NCBI RefSeq assembly: GCF_014698235.1
Contig: NZ_JACJSP010000019.1
Location: forward strand, 1-64,000
Origin: Limnothrix sp. FACHB-406
GTDB taxonomy: Bacteria; Cyanobacteriota; Cyanobacteriia; CACIAM-69d
DNA length: 64,000 bases
Direction of reading: 5' to 3'
The notes under the pieces were generated by a model that searched no databases, was not told the DNA's origin, and worked only from the letters and a program-made list of their open reading frames with translations. Both the position numbers and the translations under genes were made by a program. How positions within the stretch are numbered: position 1 is the first letter of the stretch; each line of letters begins with the position of its first letter. Shown here piece by piece: positions 17,930 through 26,409 of the stretch.

Positions 17930-18682
17930 ATGGCTCTCTCTCGTCGTGCGCTAATTCGGCAATCCTTAGCTGCGGCTGCGGGCTTCACCCTGGCGGACTG
18001 GTTGCTGTGGGCACAAGATGGGGCGATCGCCGCTCCAATCGCCCAAACCACCCCGACCGTACCCGAAATTTTCAAAGTACCGCCCTTACCCTACGCCTAC
18101 GACGCACTGCAACCGACGATCGATCGGGAAACCATGGAGTTTCACCACGACAAGCACCACGCCGCCTACGTCAAAAACCTGAATACCGCGATCGCGCCTT
18201 ACCCCGAACTGCACAAGCGCTCAATTGAAGATCTGATCAGCAATCTCGACGCGTTGCCCGCCGACATTCGCGCCGCCGTTCGCAACAATGGCGGCGGCCA
18301 CGACAACCACAGCCTGTTTTGGGAAAGCATGGGCCCCAACGCGGGCGGCCAACCTACTGGGGCGATCGCCCGGGCAATTACAGACACCTTTGGCAGCTTT
18401 GAAGCCCTGCAAACCGCGTTCAACCAAGCGGGAGCCAAGCGCTTTGGCAGTGGCTGGGCTTGGCTAGTGCTCGATCGCCAAGGAAAACTCACCGTCACCA
18501 GCACCGCCAACCAAGACAGCCCGCGAATGGAGGGGCAAATTCCCCTGCTCGGCAACGACGTTTGGGAACATGCCTACTACTTGAACTATCGCAACCGACG
18601 CGATCAGTATCTCCAGCAGTGGTGGAATGTGGTGAACTGGCCGGTAATTAACCAGCGCTACGAAGCCGCTAAAGCCGCTTAA
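17930..18682 (+). CDS. sodA: Exported Mn-superoxide dismutase (Tat-type signal)
   Basis: A 250-residue SOD that disproportionates superoxide outside the cytoplasm. The N-terminus [16 protein letters not shown] has a twin-arginine start (Arg5-Arg6) and hydrophobic core, ending near AIAAPIAQ. The mature enzyme has the metal ligands His72, His127 ([11 protein letters not shown]), Asp210 and His214 (DVWEHAYY). Gln195 in ANQDSP marks the Mn form rather than Fe, which usually has Gln elsewhere. Location in the periplasm or thylakoid lumen, or attached to the membrane, is inferred from the signal. A 215-bp repeat-bearing gap precedes it. Confidence 0.92.
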   Translation: MALSRRALIRQSLAAAAGFTLADWLLWAQDGAIAAPIAQTTPTVPEIFKVPPLPYAYDALQPTIDRETMEFHHDKHHAAYVKNLNTAIAPYPELHKRSIEDLISNLDALPADIRAAVRNNGGGHDNHSLFWESMGPNAGGQPTGAIARAITDTFGSFEALQTAFNQAGAKRFGSGWAWLVLDRQGKLTVTSTANQDSPRMEGQIPLLGNDVWEHAYYLNYRNRRDQYLQQWWNVVNWPVINQRYEAAKAA

Positions 18683-18729
18683 AACTCAAAGGTCGCGGGC
18701 ACCTTGATTTCCCATGTCCCAGCCGTCAG

Positions 18730-18943
18730 GACAAGGGGCTTAGGGCGTGTCGTCAAATTTCCTGAAACCCTTATGACCTCGTTCTTTAAACCAATCAGTC
18801 GTAGGGGCGGGGTTTCCCCGCCCAGTTCCCGTGATCCTCGGGTATTCCCAGGGGTGGACAGGGTTGTGGCGATCGCCCGGGTTAGGGTTGGGAGACCCAA
18901 CCCCTACGGCGATGGAAATGACGACAGGCCCTAAGCCCCTTGT
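18730..18943. repeat. MITE-like repeat, family B, copy 1
   Basis: About 214 bp bounded by about 31-bp inverted repeats: left ACAAGGGGCTTAGGGCGTGT (continuing CGTCAAATTTCC) and right, as reverse complement, ACAAGGGGCTTAGGGCCTGT (continuing CGTCATTTCC). Inside is a nested pair, GTAGGGG...CCCCTAC, holding the hairpin GGGCGGGGTTTCCCCGCCC. No protein is encoded. Part of it recurs at 53511-53618. It fills most of the gap after sodA. Confidence 0.75.
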
Positions 18944-18995
18944 TCGCTGAGATTTGGCACGGTTTCTGGGGGTTTGAGGCCCCAAATTGAGATGC

Positions 18996-19484
18996 CTAAA
19001 ACACCTCTAGGTTCAACACATAGCGACCTAAAGGCAAATTCTGGGCCCAAAGCTCATATTCCAAACGCACCCAATCGGGAACCGGCCGGCCCGACAGAGT
19101 GAGGCTGCGGGTGAAGTTGCGGAGGCGAATTTGTTCGTAGCCCTGGTCTGTGGCTTCCTGGAGCCAATAGCGACTGATGCCATAGACCCCCCGTTCCCAC
19201 AGGTGGCGGTAGTGGAAACCGCTGGCGCTTTGCATCGTTAACACAGCCCGCTGGGGGGAAAGTTCCAGCCACAAGCTGCGATCGCCCTGGGGTTCCGCAT
19301 TGGCCGCATAACCGGGCATCAGCACCGGTTCGATCGCCTTCACTGCCGGTTCCGCCAGCAGAATATGGAAGCGATCGCGCTCATTTTCGTAAATCGTGGC
19401 GGAAGTTTCGATCGAGGCGGCCGTTGGTAAATCTAACGACAACAGCGACAGGCTAATCGGACGGCGGTGACGAATCGGCGACAT
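18996..19484 (-). CDS. Conserved-looking protein of unknown function
   Basis: I do not recognise this protein. From the ATG at 19484 it has 162 residues: a basic start (SPIRHRRPISLSLL), a region rich in beta-type residues, and a C-terminus with RLRNFTRSLTLSGRPVPDW and LPLGRYVLNLEVF. No signal peptide or membrane segment is clear. A GTG at 19604 would lengthen it by 40 less convincing residues. It is divergent from aroA, 190 bp apart. CGATCG use matches its neighbours, so it appears native. Confidence 0.6.
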   Translation of the reverse strand: MSPIRHRRPISLSLLSLDLPTAASIETSATIYENERDRFHILLAEPAVKAIEPVLMPGYAANAEPQGDRSLWLELSPQRAVLTMQSASGFHYRHLWERGVYGISRYWLQEATDQGYEQIRLRNFTRSLTLSGRPVPDWVRLEYELWAQNLPLGRYVLNLEVF

Positions 19485-19674
19485 AGGTTGCGGCCTTGTT
19501 GGCTCAGGAGAAGCATCACGCGCAAAACCCGGAAAGCGATAGGATTGTCGGGCGAGCCTGGGCGATGGGTTTGCCAAGCCTTTAGGGCCCGGTAAGCCAA
19601 TCACTGCCTAGGGCAATTCTGCCTGTGGCAATTCTCCCGGCGCGATCGCGAGTCCGAACCCTGTCGATTTTCCG

Positions 19675-21024
19675 ATGCTCCACCCGATCGTAACATCCGA
19701 ATTTGTAAACGCCCGCCAACGGCTGATCCTTTCTCCCACTGCCGAGGGCTGCCCCCTCGTGGGTCGCGTGCGGATCCCCGGCGACAAGTCCATTTCCCAC
19801 CGGGCCCTGATGCTAGGGGCCTTGGCGGAAGGGGAAACAACCATTGAGGGCCTGCTGTTAGGCGAAGATCCCCGCAGTACCGCCGCTTGCTTCCGAGCCT
19901 TGGGAGCCGAAATCAGCGAGCTGAACACCGATCGGGTAACCGTGCGCGGCATTGGCATCGGCAATCTGCAGGAGCCGATCGGGGTGTTGGATGCGGGCAA
20001 CTCGGGCACAACCCTGCGGCTAATGTTGGGCATTTTGGCTTCCCATCCCGATCGCTTCTTTACAATTACGGGCGATGACTCCCTGCGATCGCGGCCCATG
20101 GGTCGGGTCGTGAAGCCCCTGACCCTGATGGGGGCACAAATTTGGGGCCGCCGTGACAACACCCTCGCGCCTCTGGCCGTGCGGGGTCAGGCCCTCCAGC
20201 CCATTCATTACCAATCCCCGATCGCCTCAGCCCAAGTCAAATCCTGCATTTTGCTGGCAGGGTTGATGACCGAAGGACAAACCACCGTCAGTGAACCGGC
20301 CCTGTCGCGCGACCACAGCGAGCGAATGTTGCGGGCGTTTGGGGCGGAAGTGATCGTGGATCCGGACACCATCAGCGCCACGGTGGTCGGCCCGGCCAAG
20401 CTCCATGGCCAGCGGGTAATCGTGCCCGGGGATATCAGTTCAGCGGCCTTTTGGCTGGTGGCGGCGGCGATCGTGCCCGGCTCTGACCTGACGATCGAGA
20501 ACGTGGGCATTAACCCCACCCGCACCGGTATCCTCGACGTGCTGCACCAGATGGGAGCCAACATCACCCTCGAAAACGAGCGCGACGCGGCGGGCGAACC
20601 AGTGGCAGATTTGCGGGTGCGCTATGGGCCCCTCAACGGTTGCGAAATTAGCGGGGCCCTGATTCCTCGGTTGGTCGATGAAATCCCCATTTTGGCCGTG
20701 GCGGCAACCGTGGCCCAAGGCAAAACCGTAATTCGCGATGCGGAAGAGTTGCGCGTGAAGGAGAGCGATCGCCTGGCGGTGATGGCGGCGGCCCTGCAAA
20801 AAATGGGGGCCCAGGTGACGGAACAGCCGGATGGGCTGGAAATTGCCGGCCCGGTGCAATTGCGGGGGGCCGATGTGGACAGCCACACGGATCACCGAAT
20901 TGCCATGAGCCTGGCGATCGCGGCGTTGGTGGCCCAAGGAACAACCACCATCGATCGGGCAGAGGCGGCGGCCATTTCCTATCCGGACTTTGTGCCCACC
21001 CTGGAGCGGCTCACCCAAGGTTAA
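19675..21024 (+). CDS. aroA: 3-phosphoshikimate 1-carboxyvinyltransferase (EPSP synthase)
   Basis: Shikimate-pathway enzyme joining shikimate-3-phosphate and PEP, in 449 residues with two pseudo-symmetric domains. [15 protein letters not shown] (39-53) carries the conserved Lys, and [15 protein letters not shown] is the PEP loop in the form usual for class II-like (GNSGT) enzymes rather than the class I GNAGT. Further motifs are [25 protein letters not shown] and RVKESDRL. The ATG used sits in GCTCCACCCG context without a strong ribosome site. The stretch before PGDKS is slightly long, so a later start is possible. Confidence 0.96.
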   Translation: MLHPIVTSEFVNARQRLILSPTAEGCPLVGRVRIPGDKSISHRALMLGALAEGETTIEGLLLGEDPRSTAACFRALGAEISELNTDRVTVRGIGIGNLQEPIGVLDAGNSGTTLRLMLGILASHPDRFFTITGDDSLRSRPMGRVVKPLTLMGAQIWGRRDNTLAPLAVRGQALQPIHYQSPIASAQVKSCILLAGLMTEGQTTVSEPALSRDHSERMLRAFGAEVIVDPDTISATVVGPAKLHGQRVIVPGDISSAAFWLVAAAIVPGSDLTIENVGINPTRTGILDVLHQMGANITLENERDAAGEPVADLRVRYGPLNGCEISGALIPRLVDEIPILAVAATVAQGKTVIRDAEELRVKESDRLAVMAAALQKMGAQVTEQPDGLEIAGPVQLRGADVDSHTDHRIAMSLAIAALVAQGTTTIDRAEAAAISYPDFVPTLERLTQG

Positions 21025-21124
21025 TCGGCCTGCAAGTGGATCAAACCCATCGATCGGGCGGGTGAGCCGGTTATGGTGAGTCAGTCAACTGATCGAGATC
21101 GGGCAGGTTGATCAGGCAGATTAA

Positions 21125-22048
21125 TCAAGCCGAGTTGGATCGCGCCCCAACCGCCAGGCTACGGCGCGTGATTTCCAAATACACCGCCTCCAGACCCACG
21201 GGCTGACGGGCCAAGCCATCGATCGGCAGGCCCGCCAGCCGCTCCAGCAACTCCGGCAAACTGAGGGACTCCGGCAACCACAACACCAGTTCCCCCCCAG
21301 CTTCCCGCCAAGGCCAGCCCAGTTGCTCCACCCGTTCAATCGTCCCGGCACGATCGGCCGTCGTTACCCGCACCAACTCAGCGGCGGGAATGGTCGATCG
21401 CAGTTCCGCCAAAGTTCCCTCCAGCGCGATCGCCCCCTGGCTCAAAATTCCAATTCGATCGCACAGGCGCTCCGCCTCCTCCAGCAAATGGGTGGTCAGC
21501 AGCACCGTCAAACCCTGCTTTTTCAGATCCCGAATCATGGCCCACAGGTCATAACGGGCTTCCAAATCCAAACCCGCTGTGGGTTCATCCAAAATCACCA
21601 ACTTGGGCCGATGCACCAGGGCGATCGCCACATTCAACCGCCGCTGCATCCCGCCGCTGAGGGTTTCCACGGGACTATCGGCGCGATCGGTTAAGCCCAC
21701 CCAAGCCAAGCACTGAGCCAAACGCGATCGCCGTTCCGATTGCCGCAAACCATACAAACTGGCAAAAAAATCTAAATTCTCAGCACAGGTCAGGCTTTTG
21801 TAGAGCAAGTTGTCCTGGGGGGCAATTCCCAACCAGTGGCGGGGAGCCTGGGCCAAGGGGCGATCGCCCAACCACAACTCACCCCCATCAGCCACCAACA
21901 GGCGACCCAGGATATTAATCGTCGTGCTTTTGCCCGCACCGTTGGGGCCCAGCAGCCCATAAATTTCGCCCGGTCGCAAGGACAAACTCAGTCCTCGCAA
22001 TACCGGGCGATCGTCATAGGATTTAGTTAACCGTTCAATTCGCAACAT
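21125..22048 (-). CDS. ABC transporter ATP-binding protein (ABC-2 type)
   Basis: A 307-residue ATPase subunit. Walker A is GPNGAGKST (34-42), the signature is LSGGMQRR (130-137) and Walker B is LVILDEP (150-156), with the H-loop in TTHLLEEAERLCD. The C-terminal 90 residues are the accessory region common in DrrA/CcmA-like exporters. No permease gene adjoins it, so its membrane partner lies elsewhere. It is convergent with aroA and ends 22 bp before the tRNA-Leu gene on the same strand. The substrate is unknown. Confidence 0.85.
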   Translation of the reverse strand: MLRIERLTKSYDDRPVLRGLSLSLRPGEIYGLLGPNGAGKSTTINILGRLLVADGGELWLGDRPLAQAPRHWLGIAPQDNLLYKSLTCAENLDFFASLYGLRQSERRSRLAQCLAWVGLTDRADSPVETLSGGMQRRLNVAIALVHRPKLVILDEPTAGLDLEARYDLWAMIRDLKKQGLTVLLTTHLLEEAERLCDRIGILSQGAIALEGTLAELRSTIPAAELVRVTTADRAGTIERVEQLGWPWREAGGELVLWLPESLSLPELLERLAGLPIDGLARQPVGLEAVYLEITRRSLAVGARSNSA

Positions 22049-22064
22049 GCTGCGCTGAACCCAT

Positions 22065-22145
22065 GCGGATAATAGGACTTGAACCTACACGCCTTGCGGC
22101 ACTAGAACCTAAATCTAGCGCGTCTACCAATTCCGCCATATCCGC
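22065..22145 (-). tRNA. trnL-UAG: tRNA-Leu (anticodon UAG)
   Basis: An 81-nt class II tRNA. The acceptor stem is GCGGATA/TATCCGC-like (GCGGAT pairs with ATCCGC at the ends). The D arm is GGCGGAATTGGTAGACGC. The anticodon stem CTAGA/TCTAG holds the loop TTTAGGT with anticodon TAG. A short variable arm (TGCCGCAAGGCGT) follows, then the T arm with GGTTCAAGTCC. The 3' CCA is not encoded. It decodes CUA and other CUN leucine codons. Confidence 0.95.
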
Positions 22146-22215
22146 TTAAGCCCAAATATCATAGCAAAATCCCCCCACTTCGGCAATCGTCATTTCATGC
22201 CAGTTGGGGAAGCCG

Positions 22216-23502
22216 TCACCGGTTCCGCACCGGCCGCGCCACAATCACATAATCATCCAGACCGTAATTCAGATCAAAGGTTGCACCAGCATAATCCCGC
22301 CGTAGACGACTAATCCTAGACTGCGGAGGCAAATTTTTAATCGCAAATTGTTTGAACTCTTGTTTGCCTAAGGGAGATCGCTGACCGGTGGAATTGAGAT
22401 AGCAATACCACTCCAAATCAAGATTCAGCATTCGCAAAAACGTGATGACGGCAGCTTTTTCTTGGGTATCCGTCAGCGATCGATTATTGAGTCCTTGAAA
22501 GGATCGAAACTTTTTATCTTGAATCACGAATAACACATAGCCCGCATCGCTCAAGCCATGGCTAATGATGCGCTGATATTGTTGTAGAAAAATTGCACGC
22601 TCCACGGAATCCCAGGGGAAGCAATGGGCGATTGTGATCCAATCAAAAAATTTCTGTGGCAACTGTGATCGGGAATCTTCCTGAAGGTTGAGCGTTTTGA
22701 ATTGGATATAACTTTGGTCACTCATTCCCATTGCCAGAGACCATTGCCTCAGCAGTTGATGCCCAATATCTTGAAAGGCAGATTGACAGTCAACAGAGCA
22801 ATAGTTCAAGACCTGATCGGGCGATCGTACCTCTGGATCAAGCAATTCCCGCAACAACAACAGCCCAAACAGCGTTGTTCCTGGCCCCGCCGCTAAGTCC
22901 AGAATTCGAGGTTGTCTTGGTAATTGTCGACGTTCATAAATCAGTAGCCAACTAATAAAGAGACAGAGGGTATTTTCTAGAAAATATTCTAATAAATAAG
23001 CTTCCGCAGAATATTGGAAGCAGTACGTGGGACTTGCTCCACCTTTTAGCAATCGTAAATCTCCTAAAGCATCCCTGAGAGCCTGCTTTTGAGCCGATGT
23101 CTTCCGGGAAGGAAGTCGTTGCTCAAGGTGTTTCGTTAGGATGATCTCCAGAGGGTGAAACACCGCCTCCGGCAGCCCGGTGGTTTGCCACAATCCCTGG
23201 TCGATCGCCCGTAGCTTCAGTTGTTGTTTTAGGTCTTGGCAGCAATCGGGATTTGGCTCGCAATAGGGGGAAGTTTGGGCGGCGGCGCGTTGGGCCTGTT
23301 GTAGGGTTTTGAGCTGCGATCGCGTTTCGCGTAAATCCTGCTCCTGTTGCAGAAAGTCTACACAAAGCTGCGCCAAAGGTGACTGAACTGAACCGCGCTG
23401 TTGCCGTTGTGCAATTAGCAGTCGCACCTGGCGAAAATCTCGCCGCTGGAGGGCCGCCGCCAATTGACGATCGCTCCACCATTGCCGCAGGACTTCAATC
23501 AT
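22216..23502 (-). CDS. Class I methyltransferase-like protein
   Basis: A 428-residue protein with an SAM-binding-like motif, ILDLAAGPGTTLFGLLLL (about res 200-217), and a following acidic strand, NYCSVDCQS. An N-terminal coiled-coil-like stretch (LRETRSQLKTLQQAQRAA) precedes it. The substrate is unknown and I cannot place it in a named subfamily. The ATG at 23502 overlaps the stop of the upstream radical SAM gene by 8 bp (ATGATTGA), so the two are translationally coupled. A GTG 24 bp upstream is an alternative. The coupling suggests a shared function, possibly modification of RNA or protein. Confidence 0.65.
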   Translation of the reverse strand: MIEVLRQWWSDRQLAAALQRRDFRQVRLLIAQRQQRGSVQSPLAQLCVDFLQQEQDLRETRSQLKTLQQAQRAAAQTSPYCEPNPDCCQDLKQQLKLRAIDQGLWQTTGLPEAVFHPLEIILTKHLEQRLPSRKTSAQKQALRDALGDLRLLKGGASPTYCFQYSAEAYLLEYFLENTLCLFISWLLIYERRQLPRQPRILDLAAGPGTTLFGLLLLRELLDPEVRSPDQVLNYCSVDCQSAFQDIGHQLLRQWSLAMGMSDQSYIQFKTLNLQEDSRSQLPQKFFDWITIAHCFPWDSVERAIFLQQYQRIISHGLSDAGYVLFVIQDKKFRSFQGLNNRSLTDTQEKAAVITFLRMLNLDLEWYCYLNSTGQRSPLGKQEFKQFAIKNLPPQSRISRLRRDYAGATFDLNYGLDDYVIVARPVRNR

Positions 23503-24439
23503 AGCCAAATCCCGCTTGACGTTCACAAAGCTCTAGATCATATTGCCCTTCAGCAATTAAGCGTAAAATATCATTTTTAAGCAGCTCATAATGTTTTTCT
23601 TCACAGTCGTACCACCAAGCAAAGCGCTGTTTTAGGGCTGTAGCGATGGGGCGGGTAGAAGCCTGGCGCATCCGATTGCCCCGATCGGGATGGAAGGGTT
23701 GCAACACCACCCGATCGGCAATGGCCAACCGCTGCACCAATCTGGGCAAATCGGCCGGCTCCGTGGGCAACAGCGGTGTGAGGGTGACGGATAGTTTGGG
23801 AATATAAACGTCGTGATCAGGTGATAGGGCAATGCCATAGCGAAAATGCTGCAACGCCTGAAACCGAGAAGTAATGCTGGGCGATCGCTCCTCAAACACC
23901 CGCCGCACAGTCTCGGAACCGGTGGGAATACTCATGTTGATTCGCAACCGCTGGAACCGCTGCAACAGATCGAGATCACGCACGATCGCCGGGCTGCGAG
24001 TTTGGATCACGAGTGTCGGTTGATAGGGAAGCAGGGTTGCTAATAGGGCCCGTGTGAGTTGGGTTTTTGCCTCGATCGGCTGGTAGGGATCAGTGCTAGT
24101 ACTCATATAGATGCTGGGCGGTTGGTCGTGATGCCGAAACCAGCGTTCTAGCTCTTTTTCCAGCACCGCCACGGCGTTGGTTTTAACCACCACCCAATTG
24201 CCCCAATTATCCCGCCACCGAGCCGTAGGGCTAAAAGCTGCCGCATAGCAGTAGGTGCAAGCGTACTGACAGCCTTGGTAGGGATTGAGCGTAAAGTCGT
24301 AGGCTCCGATGAAGCCAGATGCGGGCATCAGCAGCGATCGGGCTTGGGTTTGATAGACCTGGGCTGTGCCAAAGGCAGCACCCGACGGCGGCGCGGGTGA
24401 TCGAGCAGGAAATTCCGGCAGAGCAGTAAAGTCGGCCAT
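23495..24439 (-). CDS. Radical SAM protein, SplB-like (COG1533 type)
   Basis: A 314-residue radical SAM enzyme with the cluster motif Cys57-x3-Cys61-x2-Cys64 in YQGCQYACTYCYAAAF. MSTSTDPYQP and RDLDLLQRF-type blocks follow, as in the family related to spore photoproduct lyase. Most such proteins have no assigned reaction. It is followed by the overlapping methyltransferase-like gene, so a two-step modification is plausible. The upstream gene, pyrF-pyrE, is on the same strand, about 100 bp away. Confidence 0.85.
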   Translation of the reverse strand: MADFTALPEFPARSPAPPSGAAFGTAQVYQTQARSLLMPASGFIGAYDFTLNPYQGCQYACTYCYAAAFSPTARWRDNWGNWVVVKTNAVAVLEKELERWFRHHDQPPSIYMSTSTDPYQPIEAKTQLTRALLATLLPYQPTLVIQTRSPAIVRDLDLLQRFQRLRINMSIPTGSETVRRVFEERSPSITSRFQALQHFRYGIALSPDHDVYIPKLSVTLTPLLPTEPADLPRLVQRLAIADRVVLQPFHPDRGNRMRQASTRPIATALKQRFAWWYDCEEKHYELLKNDILRLIAEGQYDLELCERQAGFGYD

Positions 24440-24540
24440 CGCTCAAAAATCTCAGAATCAATCGACTCATCATCCGTCGATAAACTTGCGCCAGTTTATG
24501 CAATTTCAACCCGGTCGGATGCCAACCCACATCCCCTGCG

Positions 24541-26070
24541 CTAAGCATGGTCGATCGCCTTGAGGGCGGTGTATTGGGGTTCAGCAATTTTGTTTGCTGC
24601 AAATAGGGTGTCGGCAATTTCGCCAAGGGTGAGCACCGCGTGCGATCGATAGCCTTTGGCGGCCAAACGTTCCTTGGCTCCCGTGTTGTGGTCAATGAAC
24701 ACCACCAAATCAGTGACCCGCAGCCCCACCGATTCCAACTTGCCAATTCCCTCGATCGCGCTTTTGCCGGAAATCAAAATGTCATCCACCACCACCGCCG
24801 TTTCGCCAGGGGTGAAATTTCCTTCCACCACCCGCTGAGTGCCGTGGGCCTTCACTTCCTTGCGCGGAAAAATCATGGGGCGGTTCAGGTGCAAGGCCAA
24901 GCCGGTGGCCGTGGGCAAGGAGCCGTAGGGAATGCCGGCCAGGCGATCGAATGTTAGGGGAGCCACCCGATCGGCATAGGCCAACAGGATTTTGTGAAAG
25001 ACTTGGGGATTCGAGATGATTTGCCGCAAGTCCACGTAATAGGGAAAGGTGGCCCCGGAGGCCTGCACATAGTCACCAAACAGAATGCAACCCAAGTCGA
25101 AGAGCTGCACAATCAATTCCGCGTGGGGATGGGCGCTGGTGTTGGTGCTGGCGGGCGCGGGCAACCAAAGGGGGCAGGCTTCCGCGATCGGCCCGCAAAC
25201 GGCCGTCTGAGCTTGGGTGAGTCGATCGCGCAGTTGCATAATCTGGCGACGGGGTTCCGGGTGGCTGAGGGCCGCCCGAGGCACCAGCACAATCAATCCA
25301 TCACCATCGGCCGCCAGGCCCGCTTGCAGGGTTTGGCGCAGATTGGCATCCAGTCGATCGCCCGTGGCCGCGTCCAGGTCTTGGCTGTAGTCCACCGTTG
25401 CCAGCCCCGCCCCTGACCAAGCCCCCCGCAACAAAATGGGCGCTTCTGGAGCCACCGCCCGCAGCCGCCGCAAGATTTCCGGATCCGCCGCTTCCAGTTC
25501 CAAGCCCATTTGGCTGGGAATGCCCCAGGTTTGCACCTCGCGGGCCAAGCTGAGGTAGCGGGGTTCGGCCTCGGGGGCCGGGTCTTGCAAAACGCGGGCG
25601 GAGGGGTTTTCGGTGTAACACAGGGCAAAAAGGGCGCGATCGGCTTGGAGCAAAAAGGGCGCGGCATGGTCTTGGCCCGAAAAGGGCACGATCGTTACGG
25701 CATCCACCTGCCAGCGATCGAACGCTGTGCGGGCAAACAGGCCGCTGTTGATCCAGTCCGCATGTTTGGCATCCAAAATGACGGGCAATTCTGCCGGAAT
25801 CCTGTGCCGCAACAGGTCTTCTAATAGGGCCAAGCCCGCCGCCCCAAATAGCAAATAGGGATCGATCGCCACCTTATAGGCACAAACCAAATCTGCCGTT
25901 TGGGCCACCATCGTTCGCAGCCAGTCTCCCAAGGCCGTCAGGGGGCGATCGACTCCGGCCGCAATGTCGGCCACAGCCGCTTCCAAAAAGTCAGAACTCG
26001 GATCCAAACTGAGGCATAGCAAACTCCCGCGCGATTGGGTCGCCCGGTGTAATTTATCGATAAATGTCAT
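24541..26070 (-). CDS. pyrF-pyrE: Fused orotidine-5'-phosphate decarboxylase / orotate phosphoribosyltransferase
   Basis: Bifunctional enzyme of the last two UMP biosynthesis steps, 509 residues. The N-terminal 280 residues are a type 2 OMP decarboxylase with the catalytic DAKHADW array (about 97-103). The C-terminal 190 residues are OPRTase with the PRPP-binding motif VVVDDILISGKS. The order (PyrF then PyrE) is the reverse of animal UMP synthase (OPRT then ODC). The linker around residues 280-320 is Ala/Pro-rich. It is transcribed toward the radical SAM gene. Confidence 0.93.
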   Translation of the reverse strand: MTFIDKLHRATQSRGSLLCLSLDPSSDFLEAAVADIAAGVDRPLTALGDWLRTMVAQTADLVCAYKVAIDPYLLFGAAGLALLEDLLRHRIPAELPVILDAKHADWINSGLFARTAFDRWQVDAVTIVPFSGQDHAAPFLLQADRALFALCYTENPSARVLQDPAPEAEPRYLSLAREVQTWGIPSQMGLELEAADPEILRRLRAVAPEAPILLRGAWSGAGLATVDYSQDLDAATGDRLDANLRQTLQAGLAADGDGLIVLVPRAALSHPEPRRQIMQLRDRLTQAQTAVCGPIAEACPLWLPAPASTNTSAHPHAELIVQLFDLGCILFGDYVQASGATFPYYVDLRQIISNPQVFHKILLAYADRVAPLTFDRLAGIPYGSLPTATGLALHLNRPMIFPRKEVKAHGTQRVVEGNFTPGETAVVVDDILISGKSAIEGIGKLESVGLRVTDLVVFIDHNTGAKERLAAKGYRSHAVLTLGEIADTLFAANKIAEPQYTALKAIDHA

Positions 26071-26409
26071 AGGAATCGCAGGGAAATCTCAACAGAAATT
26101 TCAGAGAATGTCTGAAAAGGAGCTTAGATTATTGGCAAAACACCTGAACCCGGATCACCGGCTAAGAAGCTTTGAATTGTAGAGAGTTAGGCCCCTCCGC
26201 TCCGTCAATTGCCATACGGACAGAATGCCCCGGAGTGGCCCAGGGTTCCCTGGTTAATGGAGTAGGATAGGGGCACTTTTTCCGCTGAGCGCCGTTGTGG
26301 ATGGGCCGGGGATTTAACCTTGGGGTTGAATTCAGGAATTCCAGTCAACGGTGCTGGCTTTGGGCGTTGCGCGCGCCGCTAAATCTTCACCCTGCGGGGC
26401 ACGTTGTCG
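26071..26409. other. Non-coding gap between divergent pyrF-pyrE and the Pro/Ala-rich gene
   Basis: A 339-bp intergenic stretch that should hold both divergent promoters. It contains an isolated 24-codon frame starting at 26108 that has no ribosome site worth calling. I see no clear hairpin, repeat or RNA gene here. Confidence 0.4.

Noticed and set aside
26108-26182. 24-codon peptide frame upstream of the Pro/Ala-rich gene
   Set aside because: Too short, no ribosome site, and not linked to any hairpin or known leader.
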